Source of the DNA: Aldehydirespirator sp965221605
Lineage (GTDB): Bacteria; Actinomycetota; Acidimicrobiia; Acidimicrobiales; Aldehydirespiratoraceae
Length of the DNA: 64,000 nucleotides
Direction of reading: 5' to 3'
Assembly: GCA_965221605.1 (NCBI GenBank)
Contig: CBDCSK010000013.1
Span: forward strand, 62,001-126,000
The notes below the pieces were generated by a model, which did no database searches, was not told the DNA's origin, and saw only the letters and a list, made by a program, of their open reading frames with translations. The translations under genes and the position numbers were made by a program. Positions 25,866 through 34,127 of the stretch are shown here, in pieces (the stretch's first letter is position 1; each line of letters starts with the position of its first letter).

Positions 25866-26687
25866 GTGATCCAGTATCCGGTTGAGGCCGGCGGCGTGCT
25901 GACCCGTGTGCTCGCCGCCGGTGAGGGCGACGACCATCTGGTGCTGGTACACGGCGTCGGGGCCCGCGCCGATCGCTGGCGCCGCAACGTCGACCCTCTG
26001 GCCGGAGCGGGCTGGCACGTGCACGCGCTGGACCTGCCCGGCCACGGGCTGGCCCAGAAGGGCGACGGACCCGACTACACCGTGCCGGGGTACGCCCGCT
26101 TCCTCGAAGGCTTCCTCGACGTGATCGGGGCCCGGACCGCGGTGCTGGTGGGAACGTCGCTGGGCGGTCACGCGGTGGCCACCCTCGCCTGCCGGCACCC
26201 GCAGCGAGTACGGGCCCTGGTGCTCGTGGGCAGCATCGGATTGATCCCCTGGGGGGCCGAGCGCCGGGCCGGCACCCGCGGGCGGCTCAGGGACGCCTCC
26301 CGGGAGGGCATCGAGCGCAAGCTGCGGCTCCTGCTGCACGATGAGGCGATGGTGACCGAGGAGTGGCTGACCGAGGAGTTCCTGATCAACAACTCTCCGG
26401 GCGCGGCGGAGTCGTTCCACCAGATATCGGACTACGTCGCCGACCACATAGACGACGACGTCATCGGGCCGAGGCTGGCGGAGCTGGAGAACGGGCCGCC
26501 GATCCAGCTGATCTGGGGGAGACAGGAGCGAGCGGTGCCGCTGGAGACCGGGCTGGCCGCCCACGAAATGCTGGCCACCTCGGAGCTGGCCGTCATCGAC
26601 GCGGCGTCGCACGCGCCGTACTTCGAGCAGCCCGAGGAGTTCAACCGGGTCCTGCTCGACTTCCTGGAACGCACCACCCCGCGCTGA
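25866..26687 (+). CDS. Alpha/beta-fold hydrolase (meta-cleavage-product-hydrolase-like)
   Basis: 273 residues. The oxyanion strand LVLVHGVGARADRW, nucleophile elbow VGTSLGGHAV, acid WGRQERAVPLE and His in DAASHAPYFEQPEEF give a complete triad and the usual MhpC/BphD-like ending. Such enzymes cleave C-C or ester bonds in ring-cleavage products. The start is GTG 25866, six bases after the conserved part of repeat copy 4. The regulator gene lies downstream on the opposite strand. Confidence 0.9.
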   Translation: MIQYPVEAGGVLTRVLAAGEGDDHLVLVHGVGARADRWRRNVDPLAGAGWHVHALDLPGHGLAQKGDGPDYTVPGYARFLEGFLDVIGARTAVLVGTSLGGHAVATLACRHPQRVRALVLVGSIGLIPWGAERRAGTRGRLRDASREGIERKLRLLLHDEAMVTEEWLTEEFLINNSPGAAESFHQISDYVADHIDDDVIGPRLAELENGPPIQLIWGRQERAVPLETGLAAHEMLATSELAVIDAASHAPYFEQPEEFNRVLLDFLERTTPR

Positions 26688-26736
26688 CCGGCTCCCTCAG
26701 CCGCCCACCACCCGAAATTGAGGCCGGAATCGTGCC

Positions 26737-27555
26737 TCAGCGGGCAGTTTCTCCATCAATCTCGGCGGCGGCGACCCGGTCGATGCGCTCGTACATCGAC
26801 CGCAGCCGCTCCAGATGGTTGTGCATGAGCCGGGCCGACGCCTCCGCGTCGCTCGCGGCGATGGCGTCGCAGATGTCCCGATGATCCCGGTCGACTGCCG
26901 CGCCGAACTCCGGCGAGGCCCGATCCCGCATGAACCGGGTCCGGAGCACGCTGAACATCGGTCTGGCGATCACCTCCAGCAGCCGGTTGCCCGACGCCTC
27001 CATGACCGCGACGTGGAAGTCCTTGTGTCCCTCGAAGTCCGCGGCCAGATCGACCTCGGCGCCCGTGTCCAGCGTGGCCTTGAGGCGCTGGAGCTGATCC
27101 TCGTCGCGCCGCACGGCCGCCAGCCGGGCCGAGGGCACCTCGATAAGCTCGCGAGCCTCGAGGATCTCATCGACCGACACAACATCCGCGACCGACAGCA
27201 GCCCGATGGTGGTCTCCAGGTAGGTCTGGACATGCTCCGCTGAGGGCTCCGCCACGAACGTCCCACCGTTCACGCCGCGCTTGGTCAGGACCAGGCTCTG
27301 CGACGACAGGCCTCTAAGCGCCTCGCGGACCGTGCTGCGGCTCACCCCGAACTGCAGAGCCATCTCGCCCTCGGCCGGCAGGCGCTCGCCCACCGCGAGC
27401 GTTCCCTTCATGATCAGCTCCTGCAGCTGGTTGGCCACCTGCTGGTAGGCGGGCAGCACCCGGTTGACGGGCAGGCCCGACTGCTCGTCGAGCGTTTCCC
27501 CTTGCGTCGATTCGGGTTCGGTCTGCACGTCAGTGCCTGTCGCCGGCCCTGCCAC
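26737..27555 (-). CDS. GntR-family transcriptional regulator, FadR/FCD subgroup
   Basis: About 272 residues. The winged helix has the GntR hallmarks GTLAVGERLPAEGEMALQFG and VSRSTVREALRGL, then GGTFVAEP. The C-terminal all-helical FCD domain carries the ligand/metal pattern with D-x-x-H-x-x-V (FHVAVM), DHRDICDAI and the final MHNHLERL helix. The start is uncertain: TTG 27603, GTG 27555 or GTG 27528 are in frame; GTG 27555 leaves room for a promoter. A perfect GTCAGAC palindrome at 27606-27612, like the core of FadR operators, separates it from a divergent SDR gene. It is the best candidate for the regulator acting at all seven sites. Confidence 0.88.
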   Translation of the reverse strand: MAGPATGTDVQTEPESTQGETLDEQSGLPVNRVLPAYQQVANQLQELIMKGTLAVGERLPAEGEMALQFGVSRSTVREALRGLSSQSLVLTKRGVNGGTFVAEPSAEHVQTYLETTIGLLSVADVVSVDEILEARELIEVPSARLAAVRRDEDQLQRLKATLDTGAEVDLAADFEGHKDFHVAVMEASGNRLLEVIARPMFSVLRTRFMRDRASPEFGAAVDRDHRDICDAIAASDAEASARLMHNHLERLRSMYERIDRVAAAEIDGETAR

Positions 27556-27601
27556 CGCGGCGATGTTACTCCCCGGCGGGAGGCGGCGCGTTTTGACCCT
27601 C

Positions 27602-27616
27602 AAGTGTCAGACCTTT
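27602..27616. promoter_or_regulatory. FadR-type operator, site 3 (next to the regulator gene)
   Basis: AAGT-GTCAGAC-CTTT with the core at 27606-27612. It lies between the divergent regulator and SDR genes, 36 bp before the SDR start, so autoregulation is likely. Core and flanks closely match the E. coli FadR operator core GGTCNGACC with AA/TT arms. Confidence 0.7.
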
Positions 27617-27647
27617 ACGCTTGCGTCACACGGCACGGGAGGCTCCG

Positions 27648-28415
27648 GTGTTCTCTCTTCAGGGTCGAACAGCGCTGCTGACCGGCGGAGCGGGCGGTCT
27701 CGGGCAAGGCATTGCAGCGGCCCTCGCAGAGCAGGGCGCATCGGTGGCCATCGCCGACCTGCGCCCCGACGTCGCAGAGGGCCTGGCCCACGAACTGGCC
27801 GAGCGTCACCCGGATCAGGCCTTCGCCGCGCTGGCCATGGACGTCACCGACGAGGACAGCGTCGTCTCCGGCGTCGCCGAGGCCACCACGGCTGTCGGCT
27901 CGCCCGACATCGCGGTCCTGCTGGCCGGCATCGGCGAGTTGCAGCCGATCGCCTCCATGAGCTTCCAGCAGTGGCGCCACATGCTGGCCATCCACCTCGA
28001 CGGCACCTTCCTGGGGATCCGCCACACCGTCAACCCGATGATCGAGCGGGGCTGGGGGCGGGTGATCTGCTTCTCGTCGGTCGCGTCGCTCCAGGGCGTG
28101 GCCCGCCAGGCCCATTACGCGGCGGGCAAGGGCGGTGTCGACGCTCTGGTGCGGTCGTTCAGCCGCGAGGTCGCGGCCGACGGCGTGACCGTCAACGCCA
28201 TCGCGCCCGGTTACACCGAGTCGCCCCTCAACGACATGGCCCCGCCCGGACGGATCGAGGCCCTCACCGAGAGCACCCCGGCCGGGCGGTTCGGATTCCC
28301 GTCGGAGATCGGCGCGCTGGCCGTGTACCTGGCGTCGGACGAGGCCGCCTACCTGACCGGCCAGATCATCAGCCCCAACGGCGGGTTCACGTACTGTCAC
28401 CTCCTCGGCGACTAA
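27648..28415 (+). CDS. Short-chain dehydrogenase/reductase
   Basis: 255 residues, a classical SDR: TGGAGGLGQG nucleotide loop, LLAGIG in place of NNAG, catalytic Ser in CFSSVASLQ, and YAAGK (Tyr-x-x-x-Lys). GTG 27648 is chosen because GGGAGG lies seven bases upstream and the longer frame would overlap the operator. It is followed 21 bp later by the fumarylacetoacetase-family gene and then a Rieske gene, forming a three-gene operon under operator site 3. It probably oxidises an alcohol made by the oxygenase. Confidence 0.92.
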   Translation: MFSLQGRTALLTGGAGGLGQGIAAALAEQGASVAIADLRPDVAEGLAHELAERHPDQAFAALAMDVTDEDSVVSGVAEATTAVGSPDIAVLLAGIGELQPIASMSFQQWRHMLAIHLDGTFLGIRHTVNPMIERGWGRVICFSSVASLQGVARQAHYAAGKGGVDALVRSFSREVAADGVTVNAIAPGYTESPLNDMAPPGRIEALTESTPAGRFGFPSEIGALAVYLASDEAAYLTGQIISPNGGFTYCHLLGD

Positions 28416-28436
28416 CAACTGGGAGACCCTTCAGAT

Positions 28437-29306
28437 ATGCGCCTTGTCACCATCCAGTCCCCCACCGGCAGGACCGCCGGGATCCTCCACCCCGACGGCA
28501 CCGTCTCGCCGCTGGCCGAGGCCGGCCACGACTCGGTGATGGGGTTGATCGAGAGCGGTCCCGACGCCTGGGCCGAGGCCGAGTCGCTCGCCTCCGGCCG
28601 CGGATCCCAGCGGATCGACGAGGCAGTCCTGCTGCCGCCGCTGCCGAGGACGCCCCGCAACATGTTCTGTGTCGGGCTCAACTACCGGGACCACTTCGAC
28701 GAGGGCAAGCGCCCCGAGGGATCCGAGGTTCCCGACGCGCCGGTGCTGTTCACCAAGCCGTGGACCTGCCTGGTGGGCCACGACGCCACCGTGGAGCTCG
28801 ACCGGGCCGCCAGCGACCGGGTGGACTGGGAGGCCGAGATCGCGGTCGTGATCGGCCGGGCCGGCCGCAACATCGCCGTCGACGACGGCCTCGACCACGT
28901 CTTCGGCTACACCCTGTCCAACGATGTGAGCGCCCGCGATCTCCAGCTGGAGCACGGCCAGTTCGGGCAGTGGTACAAGGGCAAGTCGCTCGACGGCTTC
29001 TGCCCCATGGGCCCGAGCATCGTGTCCGCGGCCGAGGTGGGCGACTACCGAGACATCGAGGTGGAACTGAGGGTCAACGGCGTGCGGAAGCAGTCGTTCC
29101 GGGCCGCCTCGATGGTCAACTCGGTGTCACGCTTGATCGCCAGGGTCAGCCTCGGCTGCTCGCTGCTGCCAGGAGACATAATTCTCTCCGGGACGTCCTC
29201 GGGCGTCGGGCACTGGAGAGAGCCACCGGAGTTCATCGGCGACGGGGATGTCGTGGAGATCGAGTCGCCCCAGCTGGGCCTGCTGCGGACATACTTCAGC
29301 GAGTGA
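28437..29306 (+). CDS. Fumarylacetoacetate hydrolase-family protein
   Basis: 289 residues. The catalytic domain starts near residue 80 at FCVGLNYRDHFDE and carries the metal ligands in DWEAEIAVVIGR plus the FGYTLSNDVSARDLQ signature and GDIILSGT near the end. Members hydrolyse, decarboxylate or isomerise beta-diketo acids and 2-oxo acids at the end of ring-cleavage routes. It lies between the SDR and the Rieske gene in one transcription unit, consistent with processing a ring-opened intermediate. Confidence 0.93.
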   Translation: MRLVTIQSPTGRTAGILHPDGTVSPLAEAGHDSVMGLIESGPDAWAEAESLASGRGSQRIDEAVLLPPLPRTPRNMFCVGLNYRDHFDEGKRPEGSEVPDAPVLFTKPWTCLVGHDATVELDRAASDRVDWEAEIAVVIGRAGRNIAVDDGLDHVFGYTLSNDVSARDLQLEHGQFGQWYKGKSLDGFCPMGPSIVSAAEVGDYRDIEVELRVNGVRKQSFRAASMVNSVSRLIARVSLGCSLLPGDIILSGTSSGVGHWREPPEFIGDGDVVEIESPQLGLLRTYFSE

Positions 29307-29330
29307 GCATTCGTAGGGGAGGATAAAACG

Positions 29331-30476
29331 ATGGTCGCGCTGCCCACCTCCGACATCAGGCGGGCGCCGTCCGCGGTCTTCGACGGCATCGTCATCGAGC
29401 CTCCCGCCGACGACTCCTTCATGGACCCGGCCGGCTACTTCTCCCAGCCGCTCTACGACCTGGAGATGCAGGTGGCGTTCGGGAGGTCGTGGGTGTTCGT
29501 GGGCGACCTGTCCCAGCTGAGCGAGCCGGGCGACTACGTCACCGAGACCGTCGGCCACGAGCCGGTTGTCGTGATCCGGGGTGGCGACGGTGAGCTGCGG
29601 GCCTTCACCAACGTGTGCCCCCACCGGGCCAGCACCCTCGTCGAGGGCACGGGCAACTGCGGGCGGCGCCTCACCTGCCCCTACCACGGATGGACCTACG
29701 GGCTCGACGGCCGCCTCGTCGCCGTCCCCCACCAGCGCGGCTTCAGCGAGGCGGTGGACCGCGACGCCCACGGCCTGAAGGAGGTGGCGGTGGACGTGTG
29801 GGCGCAGTTCGTGTTCGTCAACGTGTCCGGCGACGCTCCGCCGCTGCTCGAATGGATGCACCCGCTGCCGGACCAGCTGGGCGGGCACAACCTCAAGGCG
29901 GCGACCAGGACCTACGAGCTCGACGACGAGGTGAACGCCAACTGGAAAGTCATGATGGACAACGCGTTCTGCGACTACCACCTCGAGTTCGTCCACGCCA
30001 ACTCCCTGGGCCGCTACGCCGACCCGGCCTCGCTTCAAGAGGACATCTGGGAGTACACCGGACGGCTGATGACCCGCTGGAGCCCCGAGCAGCTGGCCAC
30101 CACCAGTGTGCTGCCTCACCTCTCCGGCAACGAGGCCCTAGGAGCCGTCGCCTACTCGGTCTTCCCGAACTGGTTCATTGCCGCGTTCCCCAACGGCGGC
30201 TGCTCGCTCATGTGGTGGAACCCGATCACCCTCGGGACCAGCCGGGCCCGGGTGTGGAACTACTCGCCCGATCCCGACGCCGACCACCGTTCCGACTTCG
30301 AGATGCTCAAGATGGTCCAGGCAGAGGACTACGCGATCTGTGAGAAGGTCCAGAAGGGCCTGCGATCCCGCTTCTACGAGCCCGGTCCGCAGCACTACCT
30401 GGAACTGCGAATCCGGGGCTTCCAGCAGCGCCTCATGACGATGCTGGCCGAGGCGATAACCGGCGGCGACTGCTGA
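29331..30476 (+). CDS. Rieske non-haem iron oxygenase, alpha subunit (paralogue)
   Basis: 381 residues. The Rieske ligands are CPHRAS and CPYHGW (about residues 96-118), the catalytic iron site is in DNAFCDYHLEFVH, and the later Asp is in MVQAEDYAICE. It is colinear and clearly paralogous with the gene at 22968-24083, including the phrase MWW-x-P-x-T near the C-terminus. Third in an operon with an SDR and a fumarylacetoacetase-family enzyme, so it probably begins a hydroxylation or dealkylation route. No electron-transfer partner is encoded in the window. A GGGGAGGATAA ribosome site precedes the ATG. Confidence 0.92.
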   Translation: MVALPTSDIRRAPSAVFDGIVIEPPADDSFMDPAGYFSQPLYDLEMQVAFGRSWVFVGDLSQLSEPGDYVTETVGHEPVVVIRGGDGELRAFTNVCPHRASTLVEGTGNCGRRLTCPYHGWTYGLDGRLVAVPHQRGFSEAVDRDAHGLKEVAVDVWAQFVFVNVSGDAPPLLEWMHPLPDQLGGHNLKAATRTYELDDEVNANWKVMMDNAFCDYHLEFVHANSLGRYADPASLQEDIWEYTGRLMTRWSPEQLATTSVLPHLSGNEALGAVAYSVFPNWFIAAFPNGGCSLMWWNPITLGTSRARVWNYSPDPDADHRSDFEMLKMVQAEDYAICEKVQKGLRSRFYEPGPQHYLELRIRGFQQRLMTMLAEAITGGDC

Positions 30477-30479
30477 GCG

Positions 30480-30605
30480 CCCGAGGCCGAGCAGGCAGGC
30501 GCGCGAATCCGGCCCATACGGGCGAGGCCGTGGCCCGAGCGGCCCGTGAGCGAAGCGAACAGGAGCGGGAATGACCACCCTGCGACGCGACCGGCTCTCA
30601 CCTAT
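30480..30605 (+). repeat. Dispersed intergenic repeat, copy 5
   Basis: A well-preserved plus-strand copy just after the Rieske stop, in the gap between convergent genes: GAGGCCGAGCAGGCAGGCGC, CCGGCCCATACGGGCGAGG, CCCGAGCGGCCCGTGAGCG, AGCGAACAGGAGCGGGAATG and the right end GCGACGCGACCGGC followed by CTCACCTAT. Confidence 0.8.
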
Positions 30606-30617
30606 CGGCGTGGCCCC

Positions 30618-31571
30618 CTAGGCGCCGGCGCCGAGCCGCCGGGCGATCAGGTCGGCCACCTCGTCCAGCGCGCCCCGCGAGCAGGGCAGCGCAGCCTGGA
30701 AGCCCAGGAAACCGTGGATGGTGCCGGCCCGGTGTACCAGCACGCTGTCCACCCCCGCGGCGGCGCAGGCCGACGCGAATTCGACGCCCTGGTCCCGGAG
30801 GGGGTCGAGCCCCGCGGTCACCACCACCGCGGGGGCCAGCCCGGCGAGGTCGGCCCGCAGCGGGCTGAGCTCGCCGGAGGTGCGGTCGACACCGGCCGGG
30901 GCGTACTGGTCCCAGTACCACTCCATGCGCTCGCGGGTGAGGAAGTAGCCCTCGGCCATCTCGATCATCGACCGGTCGTCGGTGCGGCAGTCGGTGATCG
31001 GGCACAGCATGGCGCACACGCCGAGGCTCGGACTCCCCCGATCCCGAGCCCTCAGGGCCGTGACCGCGGCCAGGTTCCCGCCGGCGCTGTCACCGGCTAC
31101 TCCCAACCGGTGCGGGTCGACACCCAGCGCCGCGCCGTTGGCGGCGGCCCATTCGAGGGCGGCCCAGGAGTCCTCGACCGCGGCCGGGAACGGGTGCTCG
31201 GGCGCCAGGCGGTAGTCGACCGACAGCAGCGCGCAGCCGGTGCGGTTGGCCAGGGCCCGGCAGAGCCCGTCCTGGATGTCGAGATCGCCGACTACCCAGC
31301 CCCCGCCGTGCATGTACACCAGCAGCGGGGGCGGCTCGGCGCACCCGGGCCGGTAGAGGCGCAATCCGAGATCGCCGCCGGGGCCGTCGATGGAGAGATC
31401 GGCGACATGGTCGACAGGTTCGGGTGGCCCCTTCAGTTCGGCGACGACGGTCGGGCGGGTCCGCATCGCCTCCAGGCTGGGCCGGCCGCCGGGACCGCCG
31501 AGAAGGTCCAGCACTCGGGCCACCCCCTCGTCCAGCCGCTCAGATGCCTCGCCCACGGCCGCGTTCCTCAT
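30618..31571 (-). CDS. Alpha/beta hydrolase, hormone-sensitive-lipase (fold-3) family
   Basis: 317 residues with the family oxyanion motif YMHGGGWVVGD, the nucleophile GDSAGGNLAA, the catalytic acid in GLDPLRDQG and His in TIHGFLGF. These are carboxylesterases acting on small acyl esters or lactones. It is divergent from the ABC importer operon; operator site 4 lies in the shared gap, about 85 bp from this start, so control by the same regulator is possible. Confidence 0.92.
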   Translation of the reverse strand: MRNAAVGEASERLDEGVARVLDLLGGPGGRPSLEAMRTRPTVVAELKGPPEPVDHVADLSIDGPGGDLGLRLYRPGCAEPPPLLVYMHGGGWVVGDLDIQDGLCRALANRTGCALLSVDYRLAPEHPFPAAVEDSWAALEWAAANGAALGVDPHRLGVAGDSAGGNLAAVTALRARDRGSPSLGVCAMLCPITDCRTDDRSMIEMAEGYFLTRERMEWYWDQYAPAGVDRTSGELSPLRADLAGLAPAVVVTAGLDPLRDQGVEFASACAAAGVDSVLVHRAGTIHGFLGFQAALPCSRGALDEVADLIARRLGAGA

Positions 31572-31651
31572 TGCCGGTAGACACCCGAGAAGCTTGCCAC
31601 AGCGACCCGAGTTACTCCCGTTCGCCGCTGCACCGGTTCGGATTGACTGCG

Positions 31652-31666
31652 AAGTGTCTGACCTTT
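31652..31666. promoter_or_regulatory. FadR-type operator, site 4
   Basis: AAGT-GTCTGAC-CTTT with the core at 31656-31662, lying 69 bp before the binding-protein start (31732) and in the divergent gap with the esterase gene. Apart from the central base it matches the regulator's own site. Confidence 0.65.
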
Positions 31667-31731
31667 AGCATCGACACCATTATCGGCAGCAGCGCCGCCA
31701 GGTGCTGCTGAAGGCGATCCCGACGGGGGAA

Positions 31732-33036
31732 ATGATGACTTCACGACAGTTCCGACTCGGTTGTCGGCTCCTAGCGGTCCTTCTGGCGCTAGGACTCGTG
31801 GCCGCCGCGTGCGGCGAAGACGGCACGGAGACCAGCGCGGCTGACGCCGCCGCTCTCCAGCAGGCCCAGGCAGACGCGGCCACCGCCCAGGCGGCCGCCG
31901 ACTCCGCGGCCGCCGCAGCCGCCGACGCGGCCGCGGCGCTTGAGGACGCTATTGCCGAAGGGGCCGCGGATTCCGAGGCGATAGCCGCCCTCGAGGCTGA
32001 ACTGGCGGCTGCCCAGGAGGCGGCTGCCGCCGCGGCCGCCGCGGCCGAGGAGCCGATGGAGGAGGCCATGCCGGAGCTGTCCGGCGAGCTGGTCTGGTGG
32101 TCGGACTGGACCATCGAGCAGACCGAGGCCTTCATCGACGCCTTCAACGAGGTCCACCCGGGCATCCAGGTGGAGTACACCCGCTCCGACGACGCCGAGA
32201 TGTTCGACCGCTTCATGACCGAGTCCGAGGCGGGCACCATCGACGCCGACATCGCCATCATCGGCTGGGACGGCTTCTCCCGCATCTGGGAGAGCCTGGG
32301 CTACCTGCACGCCTTCGACTCGCCCAACAAGGGCAACATCCCGTCGGACCTGAGGGCCGCATCGGGCGCCTGGTACACGTACGGGACCCTGCTCGAGGGC
32401 ATATGCTACAACACCGAGCGCATCGAGGAGCTGGGCCTCGACCCGCTGGAGACCTGGGGCGACCTCGCCGATCCGCAGTACCGCGACGAGATCGTCATGC
32501 AGGACATCCTCAAGGTGGGCAGCGGCGCCCACGACATGATGATCGAGACCCGGGTGATGTGGGACGAGAACACCTGGGAGGAGTTCTGGGCCGGCTACGG
32601 CGCCAACAACGTGGTGTTCCAGCCGGACTACACCGCCGCCCAGCAGCAGCTGGTGCAGGGCAACTTCGCGGTGCTCGGACTGTGCTACCTCGACTTCGTG
32701 CAGCCCTCCATCGACCAGGGCGCCCCGGTCGTGTGGGTGGCGCCGGAGTTCGTGATCACGGTGGGCTTCACCGTGAACATCCCGGCCACCTCCGACAACA
32801 AGGAGAACGCCGAGGCCTTCGTGAACTACATCATCAGCGAGGAAGGCCAGGCCGCGGTGGCCAACATCGTCGGCCAGGTGCCGGCATGGCCCGACGCTCC
32901 CTATCCGCAAGCGGCTCTGGCCGCCGCGGGCAAGCCGACGATCCTCGCTCTGGGCACGCCCAAGGCTGAGGCGGAGTACAACAACAACGCCGAGTGGTAC
33001 GTCGAGCGAGCCAAGGAATGGTTCGACCTGAGGTGA
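31732..33036 (+). CDS. ABC-transporter substrate-binding lipoprotein (AfuA/PotD-like) with Ala-rich stalk
   Basis: About 434 residues. A hydrophobic leader ends in LVAAACGED, a lipobox-like site with Cys near residue 27. A stretch of about 70 residues almost entirely of Ala, Glu, Asp and Gln then forms a predicted single helix or coiled coil, and the periplasmic-binding-protein fold begins at ELVWWSDWTIEQ. The binding domain resembles those of Fe(III)/polyamine-type importers (class with WYTYGTLLEGICYNT and a C-terminal EWYVERAKEW). ATG 31732 has GGGGAAA upstream; an ATG at 31735 is equally possible. It starts the importer operon behind operator site 4, so an organic ligand is more likely than iron. 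Confidence 0.9.
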   Translation: MMTSRQFRLGCRLLAVLLALGLVAAACGEDGTETSAADAAALQQAQADAATAQAAADSAAAAAADAAAALEDAIAEGAADSEAIAALEAELAAAQEAAAAAAAAAEEPMEEAMPELSGELVWWSDWTIEQTEAFIDAFNEVHPGIQVEYTRSDDAEMFDRFMTESEAGTIDADIAIIGWDGFSRIWESLGYLHAFDSPNKGNIPSDLRAASGAWYTYGTLLEGICYNTERIEELGLDPLETWGDLADPQYRDEIVMQDILKVGSGAHDMMIETRVMWDENTWEEFWAGYGANNVVFQPDYTAAQQQLVQGNFAVLGLCYLDFVQPSIDQGAPVVWVAPEFVITVGFTVNIPATSDNKENAEAFVNYIISEEGQAAVANIVGQVPAWPDAPYPQAALAAAGKPTILALGTPKAEAEYNNNAEWYVERAKEWFDLR

Positions 33037-34127
33037 CATCACCGGTGGAGGATCAGCTCGCCCTGCGGGCCGACGACCTCCACAAGAAGTTCGGCGCGGT
33101 CACCGCGCTGGCGGGAGTCAGCTTCTCGATCCGCACAGGAGAGTTCGTGACCCTCCTGGGGCCGAGCGGCTGCGGCAAATCGACAATCCTGCGGATCCTC
33201 GCAGGGATCGAGACGCCGACCCGCGGCGCGGTGGCCATCGGCGGCAAGGTCGTCAACGACACCGAGCGCAGGATCCTGGTCCAGCCCGAGCGGCGCGACC
33301 TGTCCATGGTGTTCCAGTCGTACGCGGTGTGGCCCCACATGAGCGTGGCCGCCAACGTCGCCTTCCCGCTGCGCTACCGCAAGGTGCCCCGCAGCGAGCG
33401 CCGCGGCCGGGTCACCGAGGCCCTGCGGGCGGTCCGCATGGAGGAGTACGTCGACCGCTTCCCGCACCAGCTCTCGGGCGGGCAGCAGCAGCGGGTGGCG
33501 GTGGCCCGCTCCATCGTGGGCCATCCCGCTCTGCTGCTGCTCGACGAGCCGCTGTCGAACCTCGACGCCCGCCTGCGCGAGGACATGCGGGTCGAGCTGA
33601 AGCGGCTCCACCTGGAGCTGGGGCTGACCATGCTGTACGTGACCCACGACCAGTCCGAGGCGCTGGCCATGTCGGACCGGATCCTGGTGATGGACCACGG
33701 GCTGGTGCTGCAGGAGGGCACCCCCGAGGAGGTCTACCGGTCACCGGAGTCGCTGACGGTGGCCCGGTTCCTGGGCGTGAAGAACATCGTGGCCGGGACG
33801 GTGGCCGCGGGCAACGTGGTCGAGGCTCTGGGAGGGTCCCTGCCCGCCACCCTCGCCGAGCCCATGGAGCCCGGCGCCGCTGTGGCGGTGGCGATCCGCC
33901 CCGACGGGTTCAGCCTGGCTGAGGAGGGCTCGTCGCGGCCCAGCATCTCCGGCGAGATCAGGCTGGCCCAGTTCCTGGGCGGGGCCTACGAGCACGGGAT
34001 CGACGCGGGCGGGACCATGGTCATCGCCCAGTCCCCCCAGCGGCTCGGCGAGCGGGGCGACACCGTGGACCTGTCGATCGACCCCGAGGCGGTCATCGCC
34101 TTCCCGGCTGACGAAACCGTCACGTGA
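33033..34127 (+). CDS. ABC-transporter ATPase (FbpC/PotA type)
   Basis: 364 residues from a GTG that overlaps the binding-protein stop (GTGA); ATG 33018 is an alternative. Walker A is GPSGCGKST, the signature LSGGQQQR, Walker B LLLLDEPLSNLD and the switch His in THDQSEA. A C-terminal TOBE-like domain (about 250-360) follows. All catalytic motifs are intact. It powers the two-domain permease encoded next, whose GTG overlaps this stop. Confidence 0.95.
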   Translation: MTSPVEDQLALRADDLHKKFGAVTALAGVSFSIRTGEFVTLLGPSGCGKSTILRILAGIETPTRGAVAIGGKVVNDTERRILVQPERRDLSMVFQSYAVWPHMSVAANVAFPLRYRKVPRSERRGRVTEALRAVRMEEYVDRFPHQLSGGQQQRVAVARSIVGHPALLLLDEPLSNLDARLREDMRVELKRLHLELGLTMLYVTHDQSEALAMSDRILVMDHGLVLQEGTPEEVYRSPESLTVARFLGVKNIVAGTVAAGNVVEALGGSLPATLAEPMEPGAAVAVAIRPDGFSLAEEGSSRPSISGEIRLAQFLGGAYEHGIDAGGTMVIAQSPQRLGERGDTVDLSIDPEAVIAFPADETVT

